Positions 23,913-34,482 of a stretch of DNA of 47,548 bases are shown here, in pieces; the stretch's first letter is position 1; every line of letters starts with the position of its first letter. The notes under the pieces are model-generated. The model saw only the letters and a list, made by a program, of their open reading frames with translations, was not told where the DNA came from and searched no databases. This DNA is from Gammaproteobacteria bacterium (GTDB taxonomy: Bacteria > Pseudomonadota > Gammaproteobacteria > Steroidobacterales > Steroidobacteraceae). The stretch is from contig JAJFKF010000024.1 in NCBI GenBank assembly GCA_021773365.1, forward strand, positions 1 through 47,548. The letters are read 5' to 3'. The position numbers and the translations under genes were made by a program.

Positions 23913-25226
23913 TCACTGAAAGCTCCGCCGAACAAACACCCCGATCTCCCACCGATCATGCTCATACAAAGAGACATTGGAATCCCGGCGCACGTAGCGG
24001 ATGCGTGGATTCACCACCCATCCCTTGCGCGGCCAGTTCTGATACTCCGTAGCCACCAGCGCACTGAACTCCTCGTCCCTGCGCACTACGCCGAAAAACC
24101 CCGGCGTATCATCAAAATCCGTCTCCATATACCCGGCTTCCAGGTATATGCCGCTCTGCGGCGCCAGCGCCCAACCGGCAAACACCCGCGCACCCATCCG
24201 TTCATTGCCGAACGCCGAGGCCTGCAGCCGTTCCTCATCAACGCCGCCCAGCAGGATCGCGCCAAACCGTCCCGCCCGACTGCCGATGTTGAGCCGGCTC
24301 AACGACAGCGCTCCAAGCAACCGGTCCACATCCAGCAGCTCCAGAGCCGGATCGCGATAGCGCAGCACTCCACGCCGCATCGTCAATCCAAGCTCCCAGC
24401 TCTGCGCCAGCCGGCGAGCCACTCCGGCATCAAGCCCGGCGCCCCACTCATGGTCATCGCCATCCAGCAGGCCGAAATAGCCGCTGACACCGATGTTTCC
24501 ACGCCAGCGCGAACGCGCCCAGTTCACTCCACTGTTCAGTGATCCGATGCTCTGGTCAACGAAATCCGCCTGCGGATTGAAGCGATGACTCAGTCGCAGG
24601 CCATTCACCCAGGCCGTGTCCTGCCGTCCGCCCACCGGAGCGGCGTGGTTCAGGCCGGCAGCCAGTTCCATGAAGCCGGACGAAGTCTCGACATTGCGCG
24701 GATCTAGCATGAAGCCCAGGAAGGTCTGCTCGGAAGTGGAGCCGTTGGCATTGGTGTCATACCCCGCCCCGAACTCATAGAACGGTCGTACGCCAAAGCC
24801 GGCGCGGCGCGTGGGACGGTCGATGGCGGCAAGGTACTGCTCGATGACGGCGCGGGTCTGTGGCGGCGGGGACTGACCCAGCAGGTACTGGAACTGGTTG
24901 CGCGCGACCTGCAGATCGCCGGACTCGAACTGCGCCCGCGCCAGCTCCATGCGCGCGCCCGGAAAATCCGGCTCAGCGGCCACGGCTCGCTCGAGACTGA
25001 AAACCGCCTCCCCTGCCCGGCCACTGTCCAGCGCGGCCATGCCGAGCAGATAGTCGTACGCGGGATCGCCGGCCCAGTCCAGCTCCTGCGCGGCCAGCAA
25101 CTGGTAGGCCGCACCGGCATCGCCGGCAGCCAGTAACTGGCGGGCGTCATCCAGCACATCGGCGCAGGCGCAGCGCAGGGAAAGTGTGCCGAGCGTCACA
25201 AGAATCGACAAGGTCACAGCCCGCAT
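23913..25226 (-). CDS. TPR-containing outer-membrane beta-barrel protein
   Basis: 437 aa with AAGGA upstream of the ATG. Signal peptide ending CACA (about residue 22). Residues about 25-135 make TPR-type helical repeats (LDDARQLLAAGDAGAAYQLLAAQ..., AVFSLERAVAAEPDFPGARMELARAQFESGD). From about 145 the sequence becomes beta-strand-rich, as in surface-lipoprotein-assembly-modifier (Slam/DUF560)-like proteins, and ends RRSFQ. It may be a barrel with a periplasmic helical domain that handles export or display of another protein, possibly the FecR-domain protein encoded next (inference). It lies between the cyclase and FecR genes in a three-gene unit. Confidence 0.75.
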   Translation of the reverse strand: MRAVTLSILVTLGTLSLRCACADVLDDARQLLAAGDAGAAYQLLAAQELDWAGDPAYDYLLGMAALDSGRAGEAVFSLERAVAAEPDFPGARMELARAQFESGDLQVARNQFQYLLGQSPPPQTRAVIEQYLAAIDRPTRRAGFGVRPFYEFGAGYDTNANGSTSEQTFLGFMLDPRNVETSSGFMELAAGLNHAAPVGGRQDTAWVNGLRLSHRFNPQADFVDQSIGSLNSGVNWARSRWRGNIGVSGYFGLLDGDDHEWGAGLDAGVARRLAQSWELGLTMRRGVLRYRDPALELLDVDRLLGALSLSRLNIGSRAGRFGAILLGGVDEERLQASAFGNERMGARVFAGWALAPQSGIYLEAGYMETDFDDTPGFFGVVRRDEEFSALVATEYQNWPRKGWVVNPRIRYVRRDSNVSLYEHDRWEIGVFVRRSFQ

Positions 25227-25298
25227 GCAGCTTCCTTCTAATTGTAAGTGGGTTGAGCCGGCATCAGCCGTGGCGGCGCAGCACCATACCTAAATACC

Positions 25299-27548
25299 CT
25301 ACTTGGTTTCAAACACGTATACCCCATCCCAGTCATCCGGCGGCGGAAAGGCACGGCAGCGGGCGATCCGCTCCAGGTACATGGTGTACAGCGGCCGCGG
25401 ATCGGTCCGTACCAGCTCATTCAGCACCTCCAGCGCCTCATGCCAGCGCTGGGCGCGGTAGTTCTCCAGTACGGAGCTGAACGCCTCTACCGCCTCCAGC
25501 TCGGCGCTCGCGACATGCCCACGCAAACCCACCGGCTGCAGAATGGCCACCGGCTCGTTCTTGCCCTTCACCCGCACCCGATCCAGCTCCCGGAATACCA
25601 CATCGTCAACGGCGTCAGCCGTCGGGCCGCTGACGATGATGTCAACGCCGTATTGTTTGGTCAGTCCCTCCAGCCGTGAGCCCAGGTTCACGATGTCACC
25701 AAGCACCGTGTAGGCCACGCGGAACTGCGAGCCCATGTCGCCGACGCTCATGACGCCGGTGCTGATACCCACGCCGATGCGGATCTGCGGCCAGCCCTGC
25801 GCCTTGAAGACCGGCTGCAGTTCATGCATCGCCCGGAGCATGGCCAGCCCGCCATGCACCGCGTTGCGCGCGTGCTGCGCGTCCGGCAGCGGCGCGCCCC
25901 AGAAAGCCATCACCGCATCGCCCATGTACTTGTCGATGGTGCCGTTGTGCCTCTGGATGATCTCGGTGATGGGCGTAAGAAACTCATTCATCAGCCGCGT
26001 CAGCTCGCGTGGCTCCAGCCCTTCGGAAATAGTGGTGAATCCGCGCACGTCCGAGAACAGCACCGACATCTCGCGGCTCTGGCCCTCCAGCGTCAGGCGC
26101 GCATCGTCGGGCTCGAGTTTGCGCACCACCTCGCCGGGTACGTACTGACTGAAGATGCCCATGATGCGCCGCTTGCGGCGGATCTCCACGAAGTAGCTGT
26201 AGCTCAGCTGCAGCAGCGCAGCCACCAGTATGTAGGCAACAAACGATGCGACGGGCAGTGCAGCGCCGGAGTGTTTCCACAGCCACAGATTCGCCCCTCC
26301 CCAGGCGCCGATCAATCCGGCCACCAGCAGCAGGCCACCCTGTGGCGAGAGACGCCCGAGCCAGAAAGCGGCTATCAGGGCGAGGACGATGAGGCCGATG
26401 ATCTCCACCTGCGTGGTGTAGGCGGGAATGAAGGGCACGGCGCTGTCGAGAATGCCGGCCACCATGTTGGCGTGCGCCTCCACGCCGATGTACTCCCTGG
26501 CCACCGGCGTCGGACGGATATCCAGCAGGCCGGGCGCGCTGGTGCCGATGAGCACGATGGCATTGCGCATCAGCTCCGGATCGGCCGTTCCCTTGAGCAC
26601 CCGTGTCGCCGGAACATAGGGAAAGCTGCCAACGGGACCGCGGAACGGGATCAGCGCCGCGGCACGCGAATCAACCGCGATGCGTACGTCTCCCAGCCTG
26701 ATGGCATCGAGCCGCGGTCTGACGCCGGCATCCTCCTGCACAATTTCCAGTTGCACCGGCGGGGAACCCAGCGCCAGGCGCGCGACAACGAAAGCCAGAG
26801 ATTCGTAAAGCCGGCCGTCATACATCTGCAGCACTGGCGTACGCCGTACGATGCCATCAATATCCACCAGCGGCGTATCGAAGAAACCACCCGCCACCGC
26901 CTCCTGCAACATGGCAAGGTTGCCGGTGTAGCCAGCCGGACGCACCCAGTCCACCTCCCTGACCGACTGTCCTTGCAGATCAAACGGCGGCGGCAGCACA
27001 TTCTTGGCGGCTGGCTCGCCGGGCGCCAGCTGGCGCTTGAAGACATAGCCCAGCACCGCATCGCGCGCGATCAGCGACTCGGCGAACAACCGGTCGGTTT
27101 CATACTGTGCGCGGCGCGCCTGCAGATCGGCGCGCCGGGCCTCGTCGATATCTGCATCGTCGGTGAGATCATCGATGAGCCGCAGGGCCAGTGGCGACTC
27201 GGGCTCAGGGAACATGACGTCGAAGCCCACCACGCGCACTTCGTAGTCGTCGAACAGGCGATTGACCAGAGTGGCCAGCTTGTCGCGCGGCCAGGGCCAG
27301 TGCCCCTCCTCCGCCTGGCTGAGCTCGTCGATGTCGACGATGACCACGCGTGGGTCGACGCCTTCCTGCAGGGTGAGGCGTACGCGCAGGTCGTAGAAAT
27401 AATTCTCGACGCGGGTGAGCAGTTCAACGGGCCAGATGCCGAGGGCATGGGGAATGAATATGAGCAGCGGCAGCACGCCAATGGCAATGCGTACCAGCTG
27501 CCGCCGTGACGGGCGCAGCGCGCCCGGGACAGTTGAGAATCTCCCCAT
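25299..27548 (-). CDS. CHASE2-domain class III adenylate cyclase
   Basis: 749 aa. A first membrane helix near residues 19-38 is followed by an extracytoplasmic CHASE2 sensor (about 45-340; DPRVVIVDIDELSQAEEGHWPW, GFDVMFPEP), three more helices (about 345-440) and a cytoplasmic class III nucleotide cyclase domain (about 490-680). The metal-binding Asp residues are in FSDVRGFTTISE and KYMGDAVMAFWG; the latter Lys and the LGDIVNLGSRL segment are those of adenylate rather than guanylate cyclases. It converts ATP to cAMP in response to an unknown envelope signal. It leads the unit with the TPR/barrel and FecR-domain genes. Two cNMP-binding domains are encoded 3-7 kb away in the flavoprotein, a plausible but untested target. 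Confidence 0.93.
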   Translation of the reverse strand: MGRFSTVPGALRPSRRQLVRIAIGVLPLLIFIPHALGIWPVELLTRVENYFYDLRVRLTLQEGVDPRVVIVDIDELSQAEEGHWPWPRDKLATLVNRLFDDYEVRVVGFDVMFPEPESPLALRLIDDLTDDADIDEARRADLQARRAQYETDRLFAESLIARDAVLGYVFKRQLAPGEPAAKNVLPPPFDLQGQSVREVDWVRPAGYTGNLAMLQEAVAGGFFDTPLVDIDGIVRRTPVLQMYDGRLYESLAFVVARLALGSPPVQLEIVQEDAGVRPRLDAIRLGDVRIAVDSRAAALIPFRGPVGSFPYVPATRVLKGTADPELMRNAIVLIGTSAPGLLDIRPTPVAREYIGVEAHANMVAGILDSAVPFIPAYTTQVEIIGLIVLALIAAFWLGRLSPQGGLLLVAGLIGAWGGANLWLWKHSGAALPVASFVAYILVAALLQLSYSYFVEIRRKRRIMGIFSQYVPGEVVRKLEPDDARLTLEGQSREMSVLFSDVRGFTTISEGLEPRELTRLMNEFLTPITEIIQRHNGTIDKYMGDAVMAFWGAPLPDAQHARNAVHGGLAMLRAMHELQPVFKAQGWPQIRIGVGISTGVMSVGDMGSQFRVAYTVLGDIVNLGSRLEGLTKQYGVDIIVSGPTADAVDDVVFRELDRVRVKGKNEPVAILQPVGLRGHVASAELEAVEAFSSVLENYRAQRWHEALEVLNELVRTDPRPLYTMYLERIARCRAFPPPDDWDGVYVFETK

Positions 27549-27626
27549 GCTGGGGCGACATTAGACCACAAGCAGGCTCCCTCACCCTGCTAGCGCGCGT
27601 TATTCACGCGATAGAGTCAGTGCCTG

Positions 27627-27743
27627 GCAGGTTGCGGGTGGGGAAGGGGTTTTCCGGGCCGCCGTGAATACATCCCTGTAGGCTGCGGGAAAAACATCCT
27701 GTTTTTCACGCCCCGGAAAACCCCTTCCCCATCCGCAACCTGC
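27627..27743. repeat. Family A three-arm palindrome, copy 2
   Basis: Outer arms of 32 nt (27627-27658 and 27712-27743) pair with one mismatch. Inner hairpins are TACA/TGTA at 27669-27680 and AAAAACA-TCC-TGTTTTT at 27690-27706. The core matches copy 1 in order and orientation. It starts 32 nt downstream of the recA stop codon. Confidence 0.9.
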
Positions 27744-27775
27744 AGAGAGGTCACATTGAGCACGAGAAACGCGGG

Positions 27776-28804
27776 CTAACCAGCCGCCTGCCGCAGTTCG
27801 CCGTTCACCTGCTGCGGCGGCAGCAGCTTCTCGCGCACCTGTTGCTCGATGGCGGTGGCGATTTCCGGGTGCTGCTGCAGGAACTGGCGTGCGTTCTCCT
27901 TGCCCTGGCCGATGCGCTCGCCGCCATGGCTGTACCAGCTGCCGGATTTCTCCATCAGGCCGTGCGCGCAACCCAGATCGATGATTTCCGCCTCGCGGGA
28001 AATACCCACGCCGTAGTGGATCTCGAACTCGGCCTGGCGGAAGGGCGGCGCCACCTTGTTTTTTACTATCTTCACCCGGGTCTGGTTGCCCACCACTTCC
28101 TCGCCATTTTTTACGGCACCGGTGCGGCGGATATCCAGGCGCACCGAGGCATAGAACTTCAACGCATTGCCGCCGGTGGTGGTCTCCGGATTGCCGTACA
28201 CCACGCCGATCTTCATACGCAGCTGGTTGATGAAAATGACAAGTGCGTTGGTACGCTTGATGTTGCCGGTGAGCTTGCGCAGTGCCTGGGACATCAGCCG
28301 CGCGTGCAACCCCATCTGCATCTCACCCATCTCACCTTCGATCTCCGCCCTGGGTGTCAGTGCAGCCACCGAATCGATGACCACAATATCCACCGCGCCT
28401 GAGCGCACCAGCATGTCCGTAATCTCCAGCGCCTGCTCGCCGGTGTCGGGCTGTGAGATCAGCAGATTCTGCAGACGTACGCCGAGCTTCTGCGCGTATG
28501 CCGGGTCCAGCGCATGTTCGGCATCGACAAACGCAGCCGTGCCGCCATGGCGTTGCACCTCCGCCACTGCCTGCAACGTCAACGTGGTCTTGCCGGATGA
28601 CTCCGGACCAAAAATCTCCACCACCCGGCCGCGCGGCAGGCCGCCGACACCGAGGGCGATATCCAGACCCAGGGAGCCGGTAGACACCGTTTCCAGATCC
28701 GCAACCGCAGTGCCATCGCCCAGGCACATGATGGCTCCGGCACCGAACTGTTTCTCGATCTGGCCGAGAGTGGCGGTCAGCGCCTTGTTGCGATTCTCAT
28801 CCAT
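27776..28804 (-). CDS. recA: Recombinase RecA
   Basis: 342 aa from the ATG at 28804, preceded by AAGGAGA; the frame upstream is open but not RecA-like. Walker A GPESSGKT is at 66-73; [28 protein letters not shown] and [25 protein letters not shown]-type loops are all present. It forms ATP-dependent filaments on ssDNA for homologous recombination and triggers the SOS response. The C-terminus ([14 protein letters not shown]) lacks the acidic tail of E. coli RecA. recX is not adjacent; a family A palindrome occupies the downstream spacer. The 194-nt upstream spacer contains no clear LexA box of the E. coli type. Confidence 0.98.
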   Translation of the reverse strand: MDENRNKALTATLGQIEKQFGAGAIMCLGDGTAVADLETVSTGSLGLDIALGVGGLPRGRVVEIFGPESSGKTTLTLQAVAEVQRHGGTAAFVDAEHALDPAYAQKLGVRLQNLLISQPDTGEQALEITDMLVRSGAVDIVVIDSVAALTPRAEIEGEMGEMQMGLHARLMSQALRKLTGNIKRTNALVIFINQLRMKIGVVYGNPETTTGGNALKFYASVRLDIRRTGAVKNGEEVVGNQTRVKIVKNKVAPPFRQAEFEIHYGVGISREAEIIDLGCAHGLMEKSGSWYSHGGERIGQGKENARQFLQQHPEIATAIEQQVREKLLPPQQVNGELRQAAG

Positions 28805-28998
28805 GAACTGTCTCCTTGCGTTCACCTGGGCAGCCCTGCATCGGGCGGCGGGAATGCAACGGTAGCAACACGGCGCTGTGGCCGACAGGTCGATTACCTG
28901 CGTGTTTGTCCCCTTGCAAAGGGGCTGGACGCGGTACCGATCCGCGGTGGCGGCCGCCGACCGCGGCGTGCCGGCGGATCGCCGCGCACGGCCTGCAA

Positions 28999-29961
28999 TC
29001 AACCGGGTCGCGTCAGAACCAGCTGTCCACGGCGGCGGCTGATCTCCGCGCCGTCCCAGGCGACCCGCGGTGTCGCATCCGGTCGGGACTCGAACATCTG
29101 GCGCAGGATCTCCTGCAGCTTGACGGTTGACGGCGGGCGCACGCCCGCCACGCGAATCCAGTAACGCAGCGCATTGCGCGCTCTCGGCAGGGTGAGCGCC
29201 TGCAGCGCGGAGACCGGAAGACAGTCACCCTCTTGCGCACCGGCCAGATCCAGGCGTGCCAGTTCATCGAGCAACGTCTGCGTCTCAGCCATGTGTCCGG
29301 CGGTGCGGGACACCGTGGTGGCCGCCTGCGGCCAGCGCTCACGCAGCAGTGGCAGCACGCGCTGGCGCATATAGTTGCGGTCGAACTGCAGCTGCGCATT
29401 GCTGGTGTCCTCCACCCATGCCAGGCCGGCCTGACGCACCAGCGCCTCCAGGTCAGTACGGGAACAGCCGAGCAGCGGACGCACATGGCAGCCGCGGCCA
29501 AAATCCGCCTTCTCCGGCATGGCGGAGAGCCCGGCGACACCTGCGCCACGCAGCAACTGCAACAGCACGGTCTCAAGCTGATCATCCTGGTGATGGGCAG
29601 TCAGCAACACTTCGCCTTCACCCAGATGAGTACGCAAGGCCGCGTAACGGGCATCGCGAGCCGCGGCCTCGATCGATACGCCGGCCCCTTGCCCGACCTT
29701 CACCTCAAGGACTTCCAGCCGGATCTGCATTTGCGCCGCCATGCGACGGCAATGCTCCGCCCACTGATCGGCTGCGGTCAGCAGGTGATGATTGACATGC
29801 AGGGCGCGCAAAGTGGCCGCCGGGTGCTGCTCGCACCACTGCCGCATCAGATGCAGCAGCGCGGTGGAATCCAGCCCGCCGCTGAAGGCCACACAGTAGC
29901 GGGAACTTTCCGGATGCGCGAGGCTGCGCGCCAGCGCGGCGCTAGTTGCCGGAGTACACAC
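28999..29961 (-). CDS. tilS: tRNA(Ile)-lysidine synthase, short form
   Basis: 320 aa, apparently from a GTG overlapping accA by 20 nt. The N-terminal PP-loop ATPase motif SGGLDST is near residue 28, followed by NHHL, AAAR(D)ARYAAL and [17 protein letters not shown], all diagnostic of TilS, and by the substrate-binding domain ([11 protein letters not shown]...ALRYWIR). It ends at about the point where E. coli TilS (about 430 aa) enters its last C-terminal domain, and the next bases do not continue it in any frame. TilS converts C34 of the CAU-anticodon tRNA to lysidine so it reads AUA. Some bacteria use such short TilS proteins, so it is probably functional. Confidence 0.95.
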   Translation of the reverse strand: MCTPATSAALARSLAHPESSRYCVAFSGGLDSTALLHLMRQWCEQHPAATLRALHVNHHLLTAADQWAEHCRRMAAQMQIRLEVLEVKVGQGAGVSIEAAARDARYAALRTHLGEGEVLLTAHHQDDQLETVLLQLLRGAGVAGLSAMPEKADFGRGCHVRPLLGCSRTDLEALVRQAGLAWVEDTSNAQLQFDRNYMRQRVLPLLRERWPQAATTVSRTAGHMAETQTLLDELARLDLAGAQEGDCLPVSALQALTLPRARNALRYWIRVAGVRPPSTVKLQEILRQMFESRPDATPRVAWDGAEISRRRGQLVLTRPG

Positions 29962-30901
29962 CGAAATTCTTCAGCCGCAGCATGCGCGCTTCCAGCAGCC
30001 GCTCAACCGGCAGCGCCTGCAGATCGGCAAGGTTGCGCACCAGCGCTTCCTTGAACGTTTCCGTCACCAGGGTGGGTTCGCGGTGCGCGCCGCCCAGCGG
30101 TTCGCGCACGATCTCATCGACCAGACCAAACTGATCGAGTCGCTCGGCGGTGAGGCCCATGGCCTCGGCCGCCAGTTCCTTCTTGTCGGCGCTGCGCCAG
30201 AGAATGGAGGCGCAGCCTTCGGGAGAGATCACCGAATATACAGCGTACTGCAGCATCAACAAACGGTCGCATACGCCGATGGCCAACGCGCCTCCGGAAC
30301 CACCTTCGCCGATTACGGTGCTGATTATCGGTATTTCCAGGCGACTCATCTCGAACAGATTGCGCGCGATGGCCTCACTCTGGCCGCGCTCTTCAGAGCC
30401 GACGCCGGGATAGGCGCCGGGGGTATCGATGAGCGTGATCAGCGGCAGCCGGAAGCGCTCGGCAAGCTGCATCAGGCGCAACGCCTTGCGATAGCCTTCA
30501 GGCTTGGGCATGCCGTAGTTGCGGCGCACGCGCTCCTTGGTATCGCGCCCTTTCTGGTGCCCGATAATCATCACCGGTTTGTCGTCCAGGCGCGCGACGC
30601 CACCGACGATGGCCATGTCGTCGCCGTACATGCGATCGCCGTGCAACTCCTGAAAATCGGTAAAGATCTGGCCGATGTAGTCGAGGGTGTACGGGCGCTG
30701 GGGGTGGCGGGCGACCTGGGTGATCTGCCAGGGGGTCAGGTTGGAGAAGATGCTCGTTGTGAGCGTCTTGCTCTTGGCCTTCAGGCGCATGATCTCCTCG
30801 CCGATGTTGATTTCGGCGTCGGAGCCAAGGAATTTCAGCTCGTCGATCTTCGCTTCGAGTTCGGCGATGGGTTGTTCGAAGTCGAGGAAATTCAGATCCA
30901 T
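29942..30901 (-). CDS. accA: Acetyl-CoA carboxylase carboxyltransferase subunit alpha
   Basis: 319 aa, full family length. N-terminal [20 protein letters not shown] and conserved [55 protein letters not shown] and [16 protein letters not shown] are characteristic of AccA. With AccD it transfers carboxyl from biotin to acetyl-CoA, the first step of fatty-acid synthesis. It starts 17 nt after dnaE, the usual arrangement, and overlaps tilS by 20 nt. Confidence 0.98.
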   Translation of the reverse strand: MDLNFLDFEQPIAELEAKIDELKFLGSDAEINIGEEIMRLKAKSKTLTTSIFSNLTPWQITQVARHPQRPYTLDYIGQIFTDFQELHGDRMYGDDMAIVGGVARLDDKPVMIIGHQKGRDTKERVRRNYGMPKPEGYRKALRLMQLAERFRLPLITLIDTPGAYPGVGSEERGQSEAIARNLFEMSRLEIPIISTVIGEGGSGGALAIGVCDRLLMLQYAVYSVISPEGCASILWRSADKKELAAEAMGLTAERLDQFGLVDEIVREPLGGAHREPTLVTETFKEALVRNLADLQALPVERLLEARMLRLKNFGVYSGN

Positions 30902-30918
30902 ATTCAGTGCTCTTGTAA

Positions 30919-33900
30919 TCAGTGTGCCGTCTGCTCGTTGCGGCCGCGGCTGCCGCCTGTGCCAGGTCCCGAGTTGCGGCCCGGGTTGCCACCGGGACCA
31001 TATAGCACCCGAAGGTTCTCACGGCCCAGCAGGTCGCTGAGCTGGTCGATCAGCGCCGGGGCCGGGCGCACCGCCCATTGCTCGTCGAGCAGGAGCGTGG
31101 CGCTGGCGTGGGTGTTGTTGTACTTCACCGCCACGGCGCACTGCCCGCCCGCATAGGGGCGCAGCAACCCGGCCAGTTTCTGCACTGCGCCTGCATCCGT
31201 CAATGCCTGCGGCCAGAACAGGACCAGGCGGCGGGCCTGACGTTCACGGGCTTCGCTGATATCCAGCGCCTTCCTGGCGTTCAGTCGCCAGGCTTCGATG
31301 AATTCATCAAAGCGCAACTGGCCCTCTACCAGCACGATGGCATCCTTGAGCAGAACCTTGCGGTGCTGCTGGTAGATCTCGTCGAAGAAGGTGGCTTCCA
31401 TGCGCCCGCTCCGGTCTTCAAGAATGATCGTAGTGCGGTTGTTGCGCTTGCGGATTTCACGCACCAGACCAGCCACGGTGACATTGCGGCCGGGCTGCCA
31501 GCGTCCGCTTTCGCCATTGCTCGCCGGGCGCGCGGCGCCGGCGAGGTCGCCCAGGCGGCCATGCGTGAGAAAGCGCAGTTCCTGTTCGTACTCGGTGGTG
31601 GGATGGCCGCTGAGATACAGGCCCAGGGTTTCGCGCTCTCCCGCCAGCAGCTGGGCTGCGGACCACTCCGGCAGCAGGGGCGCCGGTTCCTGCTGCAACG
31701 CTGCCGCGGTTTCCGCCGCCGGCGCCAGGCCGAACAGGTCCTCCTGGCCGGTAGACAGCGCGCGGGTATTCTGTTCACCGTACTGCATGGCCGTGGCCAG
31801 GCCGTGCATCCGCGAAGCGCGCGTGCCACCGAATGAATCGAGACTGCCGGAGCGGATCAGCGCCTCCAGCACCCGCTTGTTGACGCGGTTCAGATCAAGC
31901 CGGCGGCATAGATCTTCCAGCGAGGTATACGGACCGTGTGCTTCGCGTTCGCCGACAATGGCCTGCACTGCAGACTCACCCACGCCCTTGATGGCGCCGA
32001 GACCGTAGCGGATACGGCGCGGGCCACTGACTGTGAAACGATACACGGAGGCATTGACATCCGGTGGCTCCACGGTGAGACCGATATCGGCGCACTCCTC
32101 GAAGAAAATGACCACCTTGTCGGTACGATCCATATCCGAGGACAGGACTGCGGCCATGAAGGCTTCCGGATGGTGCGTCTTGAGCCACGCTGTCTGGTAG
32201 GACAGCAATGCATAGGCGGCGGAGTGGGATTTGTTGAAGCCGTAGCCGGCAAACTTCTCCATCAGATCGAAGATGTGTTCTGCCCGCCGTGCATCCACAC
32301 CGCGACTGACTGCGCCTTCCATGAAGATGGAGCGCTGTTTGGCCATTTCCTCGGGCTTCTTCTTGCCCATGGCCCGGCGTAGCAGATCCGCGCCGCCCAG
32401 CGTGTAGCCGGCCAGCACCTGCGCGATCTGCATCACCTGTTCCTGGTAGAGAATCACGCCGTAGGTGGGCGCCAGGACGGGCTTGAGGTCCGGGTGCAGA
32501 TAGTCGATCGCCTGCCCGGTGCGATCATGCTTGCGGGCAATGAAATCATCGACCATGCCCGACTGCAGCGGTCCGGGACGAAACAGCGCCACCAGCGCCA
32601 CGATGTCCTCGAAACGATCCGGTTGCAGGCGCCGGATGAGGTCCTTCATGCCGCGCGACTCAAGCTGGAACACCGCGTTGGTGCGCTGGCCTTTCAGCAG
32701 CGAGAAAGTTGCCGCATCGTCCATGGGGATGGCCGTGATGTCGAGCGGCGCTTGCGGCCCGCCGGCGGCGGCGTCCGTCTGCGCATTGATGATGTGCACT
32801 GCCCAATCAATGATGGTCAGCGTGCGCAACCCCAGAAAGTCGAACTTAACCAAGCCGGCGGCTTCCACGTCGTCCTTGTCGAACTGGGTGACCACGCTGG
32901 TGCTGCCTTCTTCGCAGTACAGCGGGGCGAAGTCGGTCAGCACGGACGGGGCGATCACCACGCCGCCGGCGTGAGTACCGGCGTTGCGCGTGAGGCCCTC
33001 CAGTGAGCGGGCCAGATCGATCAGCTCGCGCACATCGCCTTCTTCACCATACAGGCGCTTCAGTTCCGGCTCCTGCTCCAGTGCCTTGTCCAGCGTCATG
33101 CCGAGCTCAAAAGGGATGAGCTTGGCAATGCGATCGCAGAAGCCATAGCTCATGCCGAGCACGCGCCCGGTATCGCGCACCACCGCCTTGGCAGCCATGG
33201 TGCCGTAGGTGATGATCTGCGAGACGCGATCGCGGCCGTATTTCTCGGCAACGTAGTCAATGACCCGGTCGCGTCCTTCCATGCAGAAGTCGATGTCGAA
33301 GTCGGGCATGGACACCCGCTCCGGATTGAGGAAGCGCTCGAACAGCAGGTCATGCGCCAGCGGGTCCAGATCGGTGATACCCAGCGCCCAGGCCACCAGC
33401 GAGCCGGCACCCGAGCCGCGCCCCGGACCCACCGGCACGCCGTTCTTGCGTGCCCAGCGAATGAAATCAGCAACGATGAGAAAGTAGCCCGGGAATCCCA
33501 TGCTGCAGATGACCTGCAGCTCGCTGGCGAGACGCTCGTGATAGGGCGCAGCGTCGACAGCAAGGGATCCCAGCCTCTCTGCCAGCCCTCTTGCGGCCTC
33601 GGTCTGCAGATACTGCGCGGTGGTCATGCCCTCCGGCACCGGGTACTCCGGCAGTATCGATTCACCCAGCTTCAGCTCCAGACTGCAGCGCCGGGCGATC
33701 TCGACGCTGTTTTGCAGCGCCTCGGGCAGGTCCTCAAACAGCGTCGCCATCTCCTGCGGCGAGCGCAGGTACTGCTGCTCGGTGTAGCGCCGCGCGCGCG
33801 TCGGATCACCCAGCAGCGTGCCTTCGCGGATGCACACACGCGCTTCATGGGCTTCGAAATCCTCGCGACGCAGGAAGCGCACGTCGTTTGTCGCCACCAC

Positions 33901-34482
33901 GGCCACCGGATACTGCGCTGCCAGCTCCAGCACCGCGACAATGTGCTCCTCGTCCTGCGGCCGTCCCAGGCGCTGAATCTCGAGGTAGAAGCGATCACCA
34001 AACAGCGCCAGCCAGTGCTCCAGCGCGGCGCAGGCCTCCGCACGATGATTGTTGAGCAACAGCTGACCAACGTCCCCGGCGTGAGCACCGGACAGCGCCA
34101 GCAGTCCGCGCGTACTGTCTGCGGTCAGCCATTCACGCTGCACGAGGGGAAGGCCGCGGCGCTCGCCGTGCAGGTAGGCGTTGGTCACCAGCCGCGTCAG
34201 GTTGCGATACCCTTCCAGGTTCTGGCACAGCAGCGTCAATCGCGCCGGCTCCATGCGCTCGGCCGCTTCGGTCAGGCGCAGATCCACGCCGACGATGGGC
34301 TTCAGCCCCTGCTTCTGCGCGGCTCGGTAGAACTTCACCATCGAGAACAGGTTGCACTCGTCGGTGAGTGCAATGGCCGGCATGCCCGCCTGCGCAACGG
34401 CGGCCATCAGCTTCGGCACCCGTACCACGCTGTCGAGCAACGAGTACTCGGTATGCAGACGCAGATGCACGAATTCGCTCAT
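30919..34482 (-). CDS. dnaE: DNA polymerase III subunit alpha
   Basis: 1187 aa from the ATG at 34482 ([18 protein letters not shown]), close to the E. coli length. The PHP domain is N-terminal. The polymerase core has [19 protein letters not shown] (two catalytic Asp) and [18 protein letters not shown], then the helix-hairpin-helix ([13 protein letters not shown]) and an OB-fold near the end ([28 protein letters not shown]). It is the replicative polymerase of the chromosome. Its ATG overlaps the rnhB stop (ATGA), the standard gammaproteobacterial arrangement. Confidence 0.98.
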   Translation of the reverse strand: MSEFVHLRLHTEYSLLDSVVRVPKLMAAVAQAGMPAIALTDECNLFSMVKFYRAAQKQGLKPIVGVDLRLTEAAERMEPARLTLLCQNLEGYRNLTRLVTNAYLHGERRGLPLVQREWLTADSTRGLLALSGAHAGDVGQLLLNNHRAEACAALEHWLALFGDRFYLEIQRLGRPQDEEHIVAVLELAAQYPVAVVATNDVRFLRREDFEAHEARVCIREGTLLGDPTRARRYTEQQYLRSPQEMATLFEDLPEALQNSVEIARRCSLELKLGESILPEYPVPEGMTTAQYLQTEAARGLAERLGSLAVDAAPYHERLASELQVICSMGFPGYFLIVADFIRWARKNGVPVGPGRGSGAGSLVAWALGITDLDPLAHDLLFERFLNPERVSMPDFDIDFCMEGRDRVIDYVAEKYGRDRVSQIITYGTMAAKAVVRDTGRVLGMSYGFCDRIAKLIPFELGMTLDKALEQEPELKRLYGEEGDVRELIDLARSLEGLTRNAGTHAGGVVIAPSVLTDFAPLYCEEGSTSVVTQFDKDDVEAAGLVKFDFLGLRTLTIIDWAVHIINAQTDAAAGGPQAPLDITAIPMDDAATFSLLKGQRTNAVFQLESRGMKDLIRRLQPDRFEDIVALVALFRPGPLQSGMVDDFIARKHDRTGQAIDYLHPDLKPVLAPTYGVILYQEQVMQIAQVLAGYTLGGADLLRRAMGKKKPEEMAKQRSIFMEGAVSRGVDARRAEHIFDLMEKFAGYGFNKSHSAAYALLSYQTAWLKTHHPEAFMAAVLSSDMDRTDKVVIFFEECADIGLTVEPPDVNASVYRFTVSGPRRIRYGLGAIKGVGESAVQAIVGEREAHGPYTSLEDLCRRLDLNRVNKRVLEALIRSGSLDSFGGTRASRMHGLATAMQYGEQNTRALSTGQEDLFGLAPAAETAAALQQEPAPLLPEWSAAQLLAGERETLGLYLSGHPTTEYEQELRFLTHGRLGDLAGAARPASNGESGRWQPGRNVTVAGLVREIRKRNNRTTIILEDRSGRMEATFFDEIYQQHRKVLLKDAIVLVEGQLRFDEFIEAWRLNARKALDISEARERQARRLVLFWPQALTDAGAVQKLAGLLRPYAGGQCAVAVKYNNTHASATLLLDEQWAVRPAPALIDQLSDLLGRENLRVLYGPGGNPGRNSGPGTGGSRGRNEQTAH

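Noticed and set aside
28886-28900. CAGGT-N5-ACCTG inverted repeat in the recA upstream region as a LexA operator
   Set aside because: It does not fit the gammaproteobacterial CTGT-N8-ACAG consensus; the nearby CTGTGGCCGACAG has the wrong spacing. Left unassigned.
28910-28924. CCCCTT-GCA-AAGGGG hairpin as a tilS terminator
   Set aside because: No T-tract follows on the minus strand, so it is not a classical intrinsic terminator.
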